Shown here: piece after piece, positions 10,800 through 22,900 of the stretch
How positions within the stretch are numbered: the stretch's first letter is position 1
Layout: the number at the start of each line of letters is the position of its first letter
Source: Chloranthus sessilifolius
Lineage: Eukaryota > Streptophyta > Magnoliopsida > Chloranthales > Chloranthaceae
Assembly: GCA_021018995.1 (NCBI GenBank)
Contig: CM037596.1
Span: 14,955,501-15,019,500, forward strand
Reading direction: 5' to 3'
Length of the DNA stretch: 64,000 nt
The notes under the pieces: model-generated
The model's input: the letters and a program-made list of their open reading frames with translations, nothing else
What the model was told of the DNA's origin: nothing
Database searches by the model: none
Made by a program: the position numbers and the translations under genes

Positions 10800-13267
10800 A
10801 AGCGATAATGCGACGATCGCATGTGAAAATGGTAATCCAAGGATAGTCCAATGTTGGCATGTACATGTTCGTTTATCTAGATTGACACTGTGAGTGTATT
10901 GCTCCCGTTTATCTTAAAATGTCTCGCGACCAAGGGAAGAACGTTCTTTCGACGGGCCCACCCTAAATTTCGTGTCATGTGCTCTTTCGCCATCGGTGTC
11001 AACACGTGTGCCATTTTATTTCCTTCCTCCTAACGTCGAAGGTAGAATTTGGCTACCTTCATGAGAATGATTTCTAACATAGTCATGATCAGTTCTTCCC
11101 TGGTTATCTTCAATACACTATTAATGCTTTCAACTATATTAGTTGTTAGTATATCATAACGCCTCCCTAGAAAATATGCACATGCCCAGAAATAGTCACC
11201 GATTTCTTTAATCCATGTTGTACATTCCGAGGGGGCCTTATCTTCAATTTTTCGTAAAATTCATTTAAATTTTGCCTCCGAGAATGCATGAGCAACAACC
11301 CAGAAAAGGGGTCTGGAGATTGTATCCTTATATGTATTAAAAAGATTCAAAGCTAGGTGACGCATACAGTAGATGTGAAATGCATTAGGAAAAACATTCT
11401 ACACAGCGTCCATCAACCCCTTTTGTCGGTCTGATATCAACACAAATCGCTCTTGAAAGTCCTTGATTACACGACTCTCTAATGGTTCAAGAAACTAGCT
11501 CCAATGATCTTCATTCTCTTTAGGTACAACCCCGAATGCTATGGGAAAGAAATATCTATTTTTGTCTATCCCCGTAGCTATTAACAACACTCCTTTATAT
11601 AGTATGCACAAATGCGTCTCATCTACAGTAATTATTTTTCGCAAAAGTATTACGAAAGCTCCTAATATAAGGTCAAAATGCCATGAAGAACCTTTGAAAG
11701 GCAGTATCATGTTTGCGACACAATTCGGTCTGTGCGTCTGGATCGATCCGCTGTAATTCGACGAAATAGGATGGTAACATCTTAAATTGCTCCTTCCAGC
11801 TACCTCGAATGTCATTCAATGTCATTTCTTTTCCTCTCCACACTTTCTAGTAACCTACTGTTATATGGTATTTTTTTTTATATAAAAAATTATTGAAACA
11901 GGAGTCTCATCAAAGCCCTTTAATAACTTATTCCTCACGAAGGAAGCTATCCACGATGTTGTACACTGGCGATGTCCTCTTCCGAAAGCTGGCCTTCCGC
12001 ATGTATATTTTGAAGAAAAAGTTTTCACTGCAAACGTATCCACACACTCACCAATTTCAATGTATGTATTCGCCAAACACATCCTACTTCAATACACCTC
12101 GCCGGAACTCGAATAGGATTAGTTTTTATTGGTTTAATTTTAAAATTATTTGTCATTGCAAACTCTTTAAGGACATTTTAAAAGGATTTCTTATTTCTGA
12201 ACGCCTGACCAATAGTAATTGCCCCCCCCCTTCATACAGTTCCTCATCATCCGAATCCATGTACTCTCATTCCGAGTCATTAAGCTGATAGTCTTCATCC
12301 ACTAGAGGTTGATCAATTCCCTTATTAGTATCAATACGCAAAGTTGGCGAGAGCAGTACTTCATTATTTTTAGGATCACTATCACCATCATTGACTGGAT
12401 GATTATTACGTGCTTGGGATTGAGTCCGTCGAGATACGATTGGTTGAGGTGTAATTGTTTGGGTTGAGGTTCACCGAGGTGGGATGTTTGGGGTGTGAGA
12501 GGCTGTTGTGTTGAGGGCTCTATTACCGTCGGCTCCAAAGCTATTCGTTCGGAAGGCCATTGGTATGGACTAAGACCTCCCAAAAACGTTTCCCACTGAT
12601 TCCAATCGAATGTATTATTTATCGATTCGAAGTTAAGATTACATGTAGTGCATATCGGATTCATTGGAGGACAATATCATTGATCCTCATTATCTTCTCT
12701 CATTGAAATATCTTAAGAGTGCTGCTCCAGTGGCCTACGGTATGGGAGAAAACCTATATTCATATTTCTATCTTCATCGACTATCATCAGTACAACGATG
12801 TTCTCCTCTTCAAATCGTATTCCTTCATTTTCAATCGAATGCTTTGGCTCCACACCATCATCATCTCCTAATTTGATATTTTTCTCACATTCTTTATGAT
12901 CTTCATTTGTTTCCTGAAATGGTTGAAATGCTTCGAAAGACGATAAAATTTCTGTGACGGGAGTGGCCAATAATTTTTTGATATAAATATTTATCACACC
13001 ATCAGCAATATCATATGCTCTGAATATGTTTGTAAGATCATCGAAGTCTGATAATTCGACAAACACTAGCTCCTTCCCTATGCGCAATAAAATCGATAAT
13101 GTAATAGAATATTCTTCTAGTCGAGTCCTACTAACCTTATATATTTTCTGTATAAACTGATCACATGATATGTTCTCCATGATAGTGACAATCCTTCGAT
13201 GTCCCCTGCTGTAAGTATTATCGTTGCTACAGACGCTATCAAAATGAAAAAGAAGGGGAATATCCAT
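10591..13267 (-). pseudogene. MuDR-type MULE transposase
   Basis: Read on the - strand. 13267-12713 is the N-terminal region (start MDIPLLFHFDS) and 12664-12302 a low-complexity linker. 12082-11861 matches the zinc/DNA-binding region of MuDR transposases ('CGRPAFGRGHRQCTTSWIAS'). 11815-11495 contains 'ITVDETHLC' and 'LLIATGIDKN', the MULE catalytic domain with the first Asp near 11622. The second Asp lies in 'LISDRQKGLMDA' (about 11430) and the Glu in 'NIVESINSVLK' (about 11130), so a D-D-E set is readable. A SWIM finger 'CTCQHWTILGLPFSH' follows near 10840-10885, with the third Cys changed to Phe. A (CT)n tract (10771-10795) expands inside the coding region. Frame breaks between blocks make it a pseudogene, although some gaps may be introns. 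Confidence 0.8.
10771..10795. repeat. (CT)n microsatellite
   Basis: About 12 CT units within the C-terminal part of the MULE transposase, apparently disrupting it just after the SWIM finger. Confidence 0.9.
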
Positions 13268-13339
13268 TTCAACCTAAAATATTAAAAAATTAAAAATTAA
13301 AAATAGCGAATAAAAAATGTCATACTTAACGTACAGTGT

Positions 13340-13577
13340 AAGAGTTTCCGTCCCGCTATCATAAGATATCAGCCCGCTATTATAAGGTAGTGGTCCGCTA
13401 CCTTAAGATATCGGCCGATACTTTAAGATGGCAGGAGCTATCATAAGATATCAGCCAATATCTTATGATAGAACCCGCCACCTTAAGGTAGCGGGCCGCT
13501 ACATTATGATAGCGGGCCGCTACCTTATGATAGCGGGACGCTACCTTAAGATAGTGGGACGGAAGCTTAAGTTCGCG
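13340..13577. repeat. 21-bp palindromic repeat cluster, about 11 units (subterminal in MULE)
   Basis: Units such as AGGTAGCGGGCCGCTACCTTA and TGATAGCGGGACGCTACCTTA repeat at 20-21-bp spacing between the transposase start and the right TIR. The same consensus occurs at 8555 and 10312. It lies upstream of the transposase ATG, so it may overlap the promoter. Confidence 0.85.
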
Positions 13578-13883
13578 AGACGATATTTTCTGGCTTTATA
13601 TTATAATTTTTGGATGTTTGCTATGAAGGATTTCAGATTATCTGATCGGTTGTCGTTCACTGGGCAACCTATTGTAGTCGAAACTGGAAAAATGGCATAC
13701 ACGAAAAAAGGGAATGAAAAATAAAACAAAATAAACATATCTATAATGGAATAAAAGGTCTATGATGACATGGAAATGGCTTGGCTTGGTGCTGGCCTCT
13801 TTTGCAACGTTTGAAACTATAGGGCCGTTTTTGCAAATACGCAAACTTATAGGGCCAAAAGTATAAATTTCCCTATTTTCTAG

Positions 13884-13930
13884 GTTTAAAACAATGCTTC
13901 TTCAAGCAAGGTTTTAATACTGGTATATAT
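13884..13930. repeat. Right copy of the ~45-bp direct repeat flanking the MULE
   Basis: Same sequence as 6470-6520 with C/T differences (CTTCTTCAAG against CTTCTCCAAG, GGTTTTAA against GGCTTTAA). It includes the left terminus of the adjacent hAT MITE. Confidence 0.8.
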
Positions 13931-14270
13931 TTGTCAGATCGGCCACACAACTGCTGATATATCTTGCCCTATATATATATATATATCGATCAAATCGGGG
14001 ATTTATTTATTTATTGCTGTGATCTCTAAATTAGATTGGATTACATGTCATTAAATAGAAAATTTCTCAAATTCCTTTTATTAGTGGCTTCCAGATAAAA
14101 TGTTCCAAATCTTGAGTTGGTAAAGTGTGAGTCTACAAGTTTTAATAATTCATGAAGGGGATTATCATATTCCAACAATTCAATTGGATATCGGGCATCG
14201 ACTCAGATAGGATGTAATCCAGTACATATTGGTTGATGTATCGAAATCGGCTAATATATTTAGAACCTTG
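13907..14270. mobile_element. Non-autonomous hAT-like MITE (364 bp)
   Basis: The left terminus CAAGGTTTTAATA and inverted right terminus CAAGGTTCTAAATATATTAG match. Flanks TCTTCAAG and CTTCCAAG are an imperfect 8-bp repeat. The interior contains (TA)n and 'GATATCGGGCATCGACTC'. hAT class is inferred from the CA-starting TIR and 8-bp flank. Confidence 0.6.
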
Positions 14271-15325
14271 CTTCCAAGTCTCACCGAACCTATAGCTTCT
14301 TCGACATGGCAGTTACGTAATTCCAATCTGCATAATACTGCCATTTTGTAAATGAATTTTTAGTAAGAGTCCTCCATCAAACTAATTACTGATGGAGGGC
14401 TCTCCTGAAATAATTAACAATGGAGAGTTCTCTCTCTTAAACTCATTAAAATGGCAAAAATACCCTTAATATATATTAAATGACCATCCAGTTTAGAGTT
14501 TTCTCCCTCGAGTATATTAGTTGGCCGTTCAGTTTATCAGATTATCAGACGACCATCTAATGTAATGACCCGGATTTTCTTAAACTTTATTTAGTAGTGA
14601 TAGATGTGTTTTGCACTATACTGGGTGTTAGCGCTTCACACCGGAACCTATCCTATTTTAGAAATCTCTATTTAGGTTATGTAACCCTATTCTCTTTTTT
14701 TATTCTTTTATTTTCTTAAGAAACTCTGATCCCCACTTATTCTTTTCTTCTCTTAAGAAACCCTAGCCATCACAACTTCTTCTCTATCCACCCTTTCTAA
14801 AACTCCCTAATCTCTTTCTTAAAATCTTTTGTGTTTTTTCACAATAATCACCGTGATCTATTTTCTACCATCAAGATCAAGGAGGAAGAAGAAGGTGAAA
14901 TCTTGGACGGGCCATCGTGTTGGACGTCGATCTTTTTAATCTAATCATCGTAGATCTATCATTCACGCTTAAAGAGGTGGGTACCCATCAATTCATATTG
15001 TTCTTCTCAGATCCTGTCGCGTAGGGTATGTTCGATCATGTATCGATAGGCTAAATAAATGAACCCGTGTATTTTTATCACATATATTAATATATATACT
15101 AGATAATGAAATGGCTAACCCCTAGCCATAGATTCTACTACTATCATTTTTCTTTTCTCTTTGGTATATTTTATTTTATTTATTTGCTTTTCTTTTAGAT
15201 CTATTACATAACCCTAATCCCTTTAGACATTTCCTAAATCAATCTATCGATTTAATGTCCGAATCGATCGATTTAGGGCTGATCGAACTAAAAAAGTGTA
15301 CAAATTATTCCCAAATCCCGGCTCT

Positions 15326-16800
15326 GTTAGACCTCAACTAACCACTAATGTGTGCTTTTAGTTCGTGTTGTATTGCAACAGTTGTAAAAGCTGGTTATGT
15401 GCAAAAAGGGTTAAAAGAGAAAAGTTATGAAGAAACCCAAGCAAAACGGCAAGGATCCAAGAAAGGCAGCTAGAAAGTGTTTAAAATGGCCAAATGGACT
15501 AGTCAAAAGTGCAATTTTGATCGGTCGAGATAACGCAGCAAGAGAGTGAAGAAGTTGAAGAGATCTTATCCGAAATGGACCGGTCGAGGCATCAAAACCG
15601 ACTGGTCTAAACTTCAAAAGCTTCAGAAATTCGAAGCGAGATCGGTCAAGACTTAGCCGACTAGTCAAATTTGGAAGAGCAAAATGAAAGTGTACTCAGG
15701 GAATTACTCAACCGGCCGGGATAATGAGTCGACTGGTTTGGGAAGAAAGTGAAGCTGAAGCTTACGGGTCGTCTCCTACCTGGAGAAGGAAACTAAACTC
15801 GACCGGTTGATTCTCCAATCCCGACCGGTCCAAATTGTGTTTCTGAGTGAAAATCAAGGTCTGCGCACTACTGTAGATATCTTCAAACACTGGGATCTTC
15901 TTCGAGAATCTCTTCAACAAGCTGGATAACTCCCAATCAGCGTGAATTTCCTTCCAAATTTATCTTTCTTGGAAGATTTTTAGGATCTGTAGAGATTACT
16001 TATCGTGTACAATGTTCTAAGGCCTTGTAAATCTATAAATAAGGACCTTAGGGTTAGGTTTTAGGGGACTTGCATGCTGAAATCTTTCTAGAGGGCTCTG
16101 ACGTGAGTTTCCGTAGATTAGGTTAGGAATAGTTCTGGTATAGAAGGAGATTGGATGTAATCATCAATCAGAGCCTACATCAGCGATGATGAAGGTCTCT
16201 GAGTCGATGCACGCTTAAAGCTTCGGGCTGGATCTCTTGTAAATTCTGGATAAGTATTTTAATAAATTTTTGTTTCTTTTTCTGTGTGTGAATTCGGTTA
16301 ATGATACGATTGCGTGTTCGAGGTTCCGATTAGATCGAGAACGGAATAGTAACGCTGCAATCTTATTTAGAATAATTCCAGTGGCCTTATAGGGATTGGG
16401 GTTAGCATAAAATAGAATATTCACTGACGAACTAGGTTTTGTAGGGTAGTTTTGTCGGTTCATGCAATGGTTCTTTGACGATTAGGTTTTTCTAACTTGC
16501 AATTAGATTTACCTAAGCCATATACGAAGTGACTAAGCTTGTAGCTAGGAGCGGGGTACCAGGGATTCACGATAGAAAGAAATAAGTTTTACTAATTTAC
16601 GAATCTGGAATCCAAGAGAGATTCCAGTCTACTTTCTCCTCTCTTACTTTCAAAACTAAGTAGATTTCTTTTGTTTATTTTAGAATAGATTAGGAAATCT
16701 AATGCTGTAAAATATTTCATAAAACATAATTAAATAAGAGATAAACGACAAGTCCCTGTAGTTCTACAGCCTTATACTTGCCCTTGTACATTCGAACTTG
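15326..16800 (+). mobile_element. Nested LTR-like segment (Tat/Athila-like), boundaries approximate
   Basis: TGTTAGACCTCAACTAACCA (15326) resembles the start of long gypsy LTRs. The right part has 'GACAAGTCCCTGTAGTTC' (about 16750) as in Tat/Athila LTR ends, preceded by a transcript-leader-like region with 'CTATAAATAAGG' (about 16035), a plausible TATA box. Repeats of GACCGGTC/GACTGGTC are frequent at 15520-15830. No TSD was found. Confidence 0.4.
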
Positions 16801-16864
16801 TGCATTTGCAATGTTTTGAAATAAAATAATAAAGGACAGAGAACCATCTGTGTAAAGTTAGTTT

Positions 16865-17340
16865 ATATCGACCGATCGATTATCTATTCCGATCGATCGA
16901 TTATCTATTCTGATCGATTGATTTTGAGCCAAGACCATTGTATAGTTATATTTTTATTTTTATATTTGATCGATCGATCAATTTTGAACCGAATAAACTT
17001 TATATATATATTTACTTTATATTTTTTATTGATCGATTTCTTCTATTCGATCGATCAATTCTGACTCGAAACATGAATTTTTTATTAACTTATATAATCG
17101 ATAAATTATTATTTCTCAATTGATCGATTATGGACCTAACTGCTTTACCTATTCATGTTTATTTCGAACAATCGATTATGAGATTGATCGATCAATTTTG
17201 AATTAATCGGATGACTTCTGACCCATTAATTTCGATCGATTGATTCCTTTTGTTCAATCAATCGATCCTTGACAAAACTGATTACGTATTTTCTTTAATA
17301 TTGATCGATCAATTCTAAATTCAGATCGATCGATTTGGAA
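16865..17340. repeat. Region rich in the palindrome ATCGATCGAT
   Basis: At least ten copies of CGATCGAT(C/T) variants are spaced irregularly. The same motif is dense in the related element at 58290-58440 and 58725-58765 and at 51420-51470. It is not a regular tandem array. Confidence 0.7.
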
Positions 17341-19438
17341 CCGAATTGAATAATTTATATATTATAATTTAGATCAATTTTCGTTCGAACAGACTACACT
17401 TTACCTTATAAATTCGATCGATGGTCGTGATATACTTAACTATGAATTGTAATATTTTTTATTTATGCATTATAATTATAGTAATATATATATATATATA
17501 TATATATATCTATTTTATAGCTACAACGCGACCTTTTCGATAACATAAAAAGTTAAAAATTCGATGCTCACGTAAAAATTGAACTCTAACCTTCATGTTT
17601 TTGAAATTACACACTAATAACTACCATATGTTATACCATAGCAAAATCTGGATGTAAATTTTTTTGTAGTGTAATAGTTCTGTGCTTCCATCTTAATTAT
17701 GTCTTACGAGTTATGGATATGTTAGAATATATGTACCCAAGTGTATGAGATCATATCTACATTTGGGTGTGATGATTCACTGAGATGGTATCAAAGCGAT
17801 TAATATATCGTATTCACATGTCATACAACTCATGGTGGTATGGGATATCATAACGAGTAAGATGAGTGCGAATTCAATATAGTCTCATATATGGTGGCAT
17901 ATACGGTGACCCTATCACCTCCGAGTTTTAATACGATAGAATAAAATATGAGTTATGATATAAGATTTGACCTTTAGGCCTTAGTTGTAGTGAGGTTTCT
18001 TTATGATCACATAAAACTCGGAATGTAGGCGTCCATGTACGAATGCAACCCTTCTATGGTAGTATAGACTGTCACATGAAATACATCTAAGTTACCATGG
18101 AACCTTTTCCTTAGGAAGAGTGATTTAGTAAAGTTACCCTATTATAACTCGTTCTAGAATTAAGTTGTAAAAGTATGTTATGATATGAATATATAAGATA
18201 AGATAAGTTATGAGTATGATAATAAGACATCATTGTATAAGCCAACATAAAATTAATAACTTAAATCTGTACGTGTCGTTCTTTGCGTAGCTACCGTAAG
18301 GGAAACAACGTCTTCAGTCAAGATAGATCTCTAGGAGACAGTATGATATGAGTTACGTTTGTCGCCCTCTCTTGTGACTGAATGAGGTGTGTGATTATGA
18401 GTATGATATGTATGACATTATAATATGGTGGTAAACTACTATGGTGACCCTCACATGGTAGGCTTGAGTAGCGACTCTGGCACATGTCATATAGGATTTA
18501 TGAGTATGTTAGGTACGCTCATGCTATGTGCATATACATGTGAGAGAATAATAAGAAATGATATATTATGAGATATGATGAGGTATGTTAGGATATGTGT
18601 GCGTCTAGATTGTGGTCTTGCATTTATGGTATGATACGAACCCTACATTACGTAGAAATTTATTATTTTCTTCTTTTAGTTGCTTTGGTATATTATTATT
18701 ATCACTCAAGTGATGCACTCACAATACACCTGAGTAAAATAGGGTGGATTGTTAATGTATCCACTGAGTTGCATGTTGTTTAGTAACTCAACCATCATGA
18801 TATTTATCTATTTCAGGTGATTATATCGACATAGTAGACATTGACTATTTTGATCCTATTAACGCTGATTTTGTTGACCCTGTGGACGCTGAGTACCAGG
18901 AGCCTTGGGAAGGCAACACCGCTGAGTACCATGAGGATCTTGGTGCTAATTTTGACCAGAGTGCAGACTATTGATAGTAGTAGACTCGGTACTGAGTTTT
19001 GTTTATGTTGTTATCGTTGACTCTATAGCCTCATGTATCGGATTTGTCTCCGACTTTTATTTCCTATTATTTGTAAATTACTTAAATTTTATCATATTTA
19101 TTTATATTTATGACTGCCCTTATATTTCACCTTCATTTATTACATTCACGGATTTTATGGAACCAAATTTGCACGGGAACTTTAATTATTTGTATGTCCG
19201 CTTAGCGTATTTGGGAGGCGTGCATATCATAATTCGAAATTCTAGGCCTCGGGATAGGGTAAATTTCGGGTCGTCATCTCTAATATTTGACTTCCACCCC
19301 CAATATAACAGATCCAATATTCGATTCCTCCATTTTATAAGGATAATTTGGTATTTCAAATAGCAAGAACTCTCCATCGCTAATTATTTTTAGGGGAGAC
19401 CTCAATCACTAATTACTTTGTTAGAGGACTTACTAAAA

Positions 19439-19853
19439 GAATTCTTTCGTGAATTGTAAGGCAAGCAAATTTGAACTGAGTGTTCCGACTTCCGACAGCA
19501 TATAATAACTGGAGAAGAGCTTTTTCCGCAGACGAAGCCCACGACGTGCTGCCATTTCATCTCCTGCTTCGTCCTCTCCCAGGAGAAAATCTAGGGTAAA
19601 AAGTTCCTCTCTAACTCGATCACTTCCACTTGTAAAATGCATTTATTTTCAGAAATAATCGCCTATTTATCTTCAAATTCTGTCGAATCGTCCCTCACAT
19701 CTCCTCTGTTTTCAACAATCGCTAGACCATTTTGTTGCCATAAAAAATGGACAATTTGTATGCGCTTTTATGAGTTATCTAAAATGTAGTTATTAATTGA
19801 CTGTTTTGAGTTGTGTTATTAGCAGATCTATTGGAAGGTGGTGTTTATCTTTA
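19439..19853 (+). promoter_or_regulatory. Probable PIR promoter and 5' UTR
   Basis: This 415-bp stretch separates the upstream TIR element from the PIR start codon. A TATA-like CATATAATAA lies near 19499. A pyrimidine-rich leader follows (19545-19615). A possible 5'-UTR intron has donor GGGTAAAAAG (GT at 19596) and acceptor TTATTAGCAG (AG ending 19825). These assignments are inferred from position and consensus only; no transcript evidence is available. Confidence 0.4.
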
Positions 19854-19907
19854 ATGGCTGTTCCTATTGAAGAGGCCATTGCTGCTCTATCGACGTTTTC
19901 GTTAGAG
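19854..19907 (+). CDS. PIR: PIR exon 1 (coding)
   Basis: 18 codons, [18 protein letters not shown], start at ATG 19854, donor GAG|GTATGA, phase 0. The ATG is the family's conserved start ([18 protein letters not shown] in relatives). Confidence 0.93.
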
Positions 19908-22900
19908 GTATGATTTCGATCTTCACAATCTCTTGAAGCTCTTATCTCATGTATCTTTCTGATTATTTGTAGAATGATTAGTTTCTTTTGTTAGATTTGT
20001 TTCATTTCTGTTTTGTTGTGATTCAACGATGATTTAAGTGCTGATTTTATGTATTGTGATAAATCTGTGCATCCAACTTAAAACAAATTCGCAATGAGTG
20101 GAGGGCCCAAGATATTTTAAGGGGAGAGACAAGGCTACAATTAACCCGATATAGGACTAAACTTCAACATGCCCCCGCATGTGTTGGCGGGACTGAGCCA
20201 AATCTCATGGGTAGCTGAACTGGGTGACGTGGAGTGGAGAAAGGCCTGCTCTGATAAAGTGATAAATCTATGCATCCAACTCAAAATCAATTGGCAATGA
20301 GTGGAGGGGCCCATGATATTATAAGGGGAGAGACAAGGCTACAGTTTACCCGATATGGGACTAAACTTTTACATATTGGATGAATGGATTTCAACTTGAA
20401 TGCATAATTATTGTTATTATAAGTGGTATTGCAGTTGGATGTTTGATTCGATGTACGCCGGGAAAAGCTATGCTGCATCACCATTGTATCGTCATCCTAC
20501 TGTGGCAATGTAGAAAGCTATGCTAGGACAATTATAAGGGCACATACATCTGAAAACCATTGACCGCCTTGAATCAGATGATGGAGATCGTTTTTTCTCC
20601 CCAATCTTTCATGCAATGGATCTTGAGACCATGAATGTACCATCATACGGTCAGTTTTTGATTCCATGTGACACAAATTCCCCTAAAGTAGCCCGAATAA
20701 CATTTGAGCGTGATGTGCCATGTGATTTTAGGGCCACTTTTTTGGTATTTGCGCTACGTGGAATAAAAAAGTAGGTGAAAAACGATCTCCATTGTCTGAT
20801 TGAGATCAGCCAATGGTTTTCATATGTAGGTCCTCAATAATCCAGTAGGTGAAGACCCATGGATCAAAATATCGTCCGATGCCGGTACGTATTGTCTGAT
20901 ATGCATCGGTTTTGGACCTCACCGATACGGTGCAATCAAGGTACCATATCGGTGCCTCCCATATAAAAACCCAAAATACCGGACGATACATTGGAATGTA
21001 TCGTCCAGAACCGATACGCATTGTCCGATACGTATCGGTTTTGGGGCTGGACGATACGTATCAGTTTTCCGAATTTTTGACTCATGTGAAGACCAACTTG
21101 CCGCTAAGGCAGTTGAGAGAATAAGGTTGAAAGCTATTACCTCCAACTTGTGCATGGCTGACATCTGTGCTCCAACTTGGGAGTGTTAAAATATTTGCTA
21201 TGGGTGTCTATAGTATTAGTGGGTATGTTTCAAGTAAGTAGGTTTAGTTCTTTCTCTTATTTCCATTGCTCCGATGTATGTGGGATGCAAGCGCACTATA
21301 TATACTAATAATAGAATAGGGGTTTCAGTTAATTCACTCAACCCTAATTTCTCCCACCTCTCTTCTTCTTCCTCTTCACCTTTTCCTACAAACCTAACCC
21401 TAATTTCTCGACTAATCTCATCTTGCTACGCGTCCTATTGACACACTAGCCAACAACAATATGGGTATGGCCATAAGGTCAAAATAACAACCCTTAAATA
21501 TCAATATTAAGGGGATATGATAGTATAACATGCAAAAATAAAAAATACATTAGCCCAACACAAGAGATCATACAACTTAGGCTAAATGGGGGGAGCAATC
21601 AACTCCAAAAAACCAGCAGCCACAACACCAAAAAGGTCAATGACGGAAGCCACAACACTCAACACTTCCAACTGTCCAAAAAATTCACAAAAGGAGTGCT
21701 AGTACTACAATGAAACAAATCGCACAAGAGCCCTGCAATACATCACCCGACAACATCTCTACTCATAGTCCTTTTATCAAGCATCTACGAGCAATGTTCT
21801 TTATCATAAACAACTCCATCTTCACATCCTCAAAACAGATCACAATACCTTTTTACAGTTCATAGTCACAGTAAAAATCCAACAAAAGAAAAGCTCCACG
21901 AAACTCACAACATAATTGCAACAAACAACACATAACAGTTTTTTTCTTTGTTTTTACATTTATAGACGTCAAGTATGAGACCACGTAGAAATTTATGGAT
22001 TGTTGATGTGGGAACTTACTAAATGCAATGCTAGGGCTGAGATTAGGATTAAAATTAATTTAATCAGTTAAAAAAATAACAATTTCTCATAACAAATTAC
22101 CACGAAAATTCTAGAAATTCAATTAGGTGATTTAATTTCGGCTCAAAATAGCATTACTTTCGTGTACGTTCCCTATCGCGGGTCTGACTAGGGTTCTTAT
22201 GAACGGCTAGATCTCCGATAGTTTTAAGGCGTCGAACGAACTCGCAAGCGGGTTCTCTCGATACCAAACGAAAATAAAAGGCTAATAAAATTAAAGATGA
22301 ACAAAATATAATTAGGATTACGCTACTTACGCAAACCGTAGAACTAAAGAAGATAGAGATGGAAGAAGAGTTGGCCTCGCACCAAACCGCAAGCGGGAAT
22401 CGAAGAATCGCTCTCCATTTTGAGAGAATCACACCCTCACGAAAGTTAAAAACTCTCAATTTTGCATAAGCAATTTTCATTAACCAAAAAGTAATAATAA
22501 AAGTGTGTACAAGCCTTTAAATAGGCTAACCAATGCATAAAATTAGAAATCCTAGTATAACTGTAATTCCTATTTTGACATCTCCTCTCTCGATACCAAA
22601 TGAAAATAAAAGGCTAATAAAATTAATGATAAATAAAATATTGATTTAGGGCTTTTATGAGATTAATAAAATAATTAAGATTACGCTACTTACGCAAACC
22701 GTAGAACTAAAGAAGATAGAGATGGAAGAAGAGTTGGCCTCGCACCAAACCGCAAGCGGGAATCGAAGAATCGCTCTTCGTTTTGAGAGAATCACACCTT
22801 CACGAAAGTTAAAAACTCTCAATTTTGCATAAGCAATTTTCATTAACCAAAAAGTAATAATAAAAGTGTTTACAAGCCTTTAAATAGGCTAACCAATGCA

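Larger units (their letters stand above)
6535..13875. mobile_element. Mutator-like element (Kaonashi-type MULE) with transposase and Ulp1-like gene
   Basis: Inverted termini of about 110 bp (6535-6650 and 13762-13875) start TAGGRAAATTT and share 'TATAAGTTTGCGTATTTG', 'CAAAAGAGGCCA' and 'CCAAGCCAAG'. Inside, a MuDR-type transposase lies on the - strand (10591-13267) and a Ulp1-type cysteine protease gene on the + strand (7140-10177), in convergent orientation. MULEs that carry a SUMO-protease-like ORF are known in plants as Kaonashi (KI) elements. 21-bp palindromic repeats occur at several internal positions. Both genes carry disabling changes, so the copy looks non-autonomous now. No standard 9-11-bp TSD is visible; instead a ~45-bp direct repeat flanks the element. 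Confidence 0.85.
14561..19278 (+). mobile_element. Large LTR-like non-coding element with 5-bp target duplication
   Basis: It starts TGTAATGACCCGGATTTTC and ends AAATTTCGGGTCGTCATC, giving short inverted termini, flanked by TCTAA on both sides (14556-14560, 19279-19283). It lacks gag-pol. Near its 3' end, after an acceptor-like 'TTTCAG' at about 18820, a short acidic reading frame (about 18825-18975: DYIDIVDIDYF…NFDQSADY, stop) is visible. A second element, 56859-59404, has related termini and a similar acidic stretch. It is probably a very large solo LTR, but its class is unproven. A second LTR-like insertion lies inside it (about 15326-16800). Confidence 0.6.
14359..19438. mobile_element. 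TIR element (MITE) just upstream of PIR, split by an insertion
   Basis: 14359-14435 (TTTAGTAAGAGTCCTCCATC…ATGGAGAGTTCTC) is matched in inverted orientation by 19363-19438. Without the 14561-19278 insertion the element would be about 365 bp. GAATT flanks both ends (14354-14358, 19439-19443). It ends about 415 bp upstream of the PIR start codon, so it adjoins the promoter. Confidence 0.7.

Noticed and set aside
22154-22843. Two near-identical - strand ORFs ([16 protein letters not shown])
   Set aside because: They are the same shadow ORF twice, due to the tandem duplication inside a solo LTR; not a gene pair.
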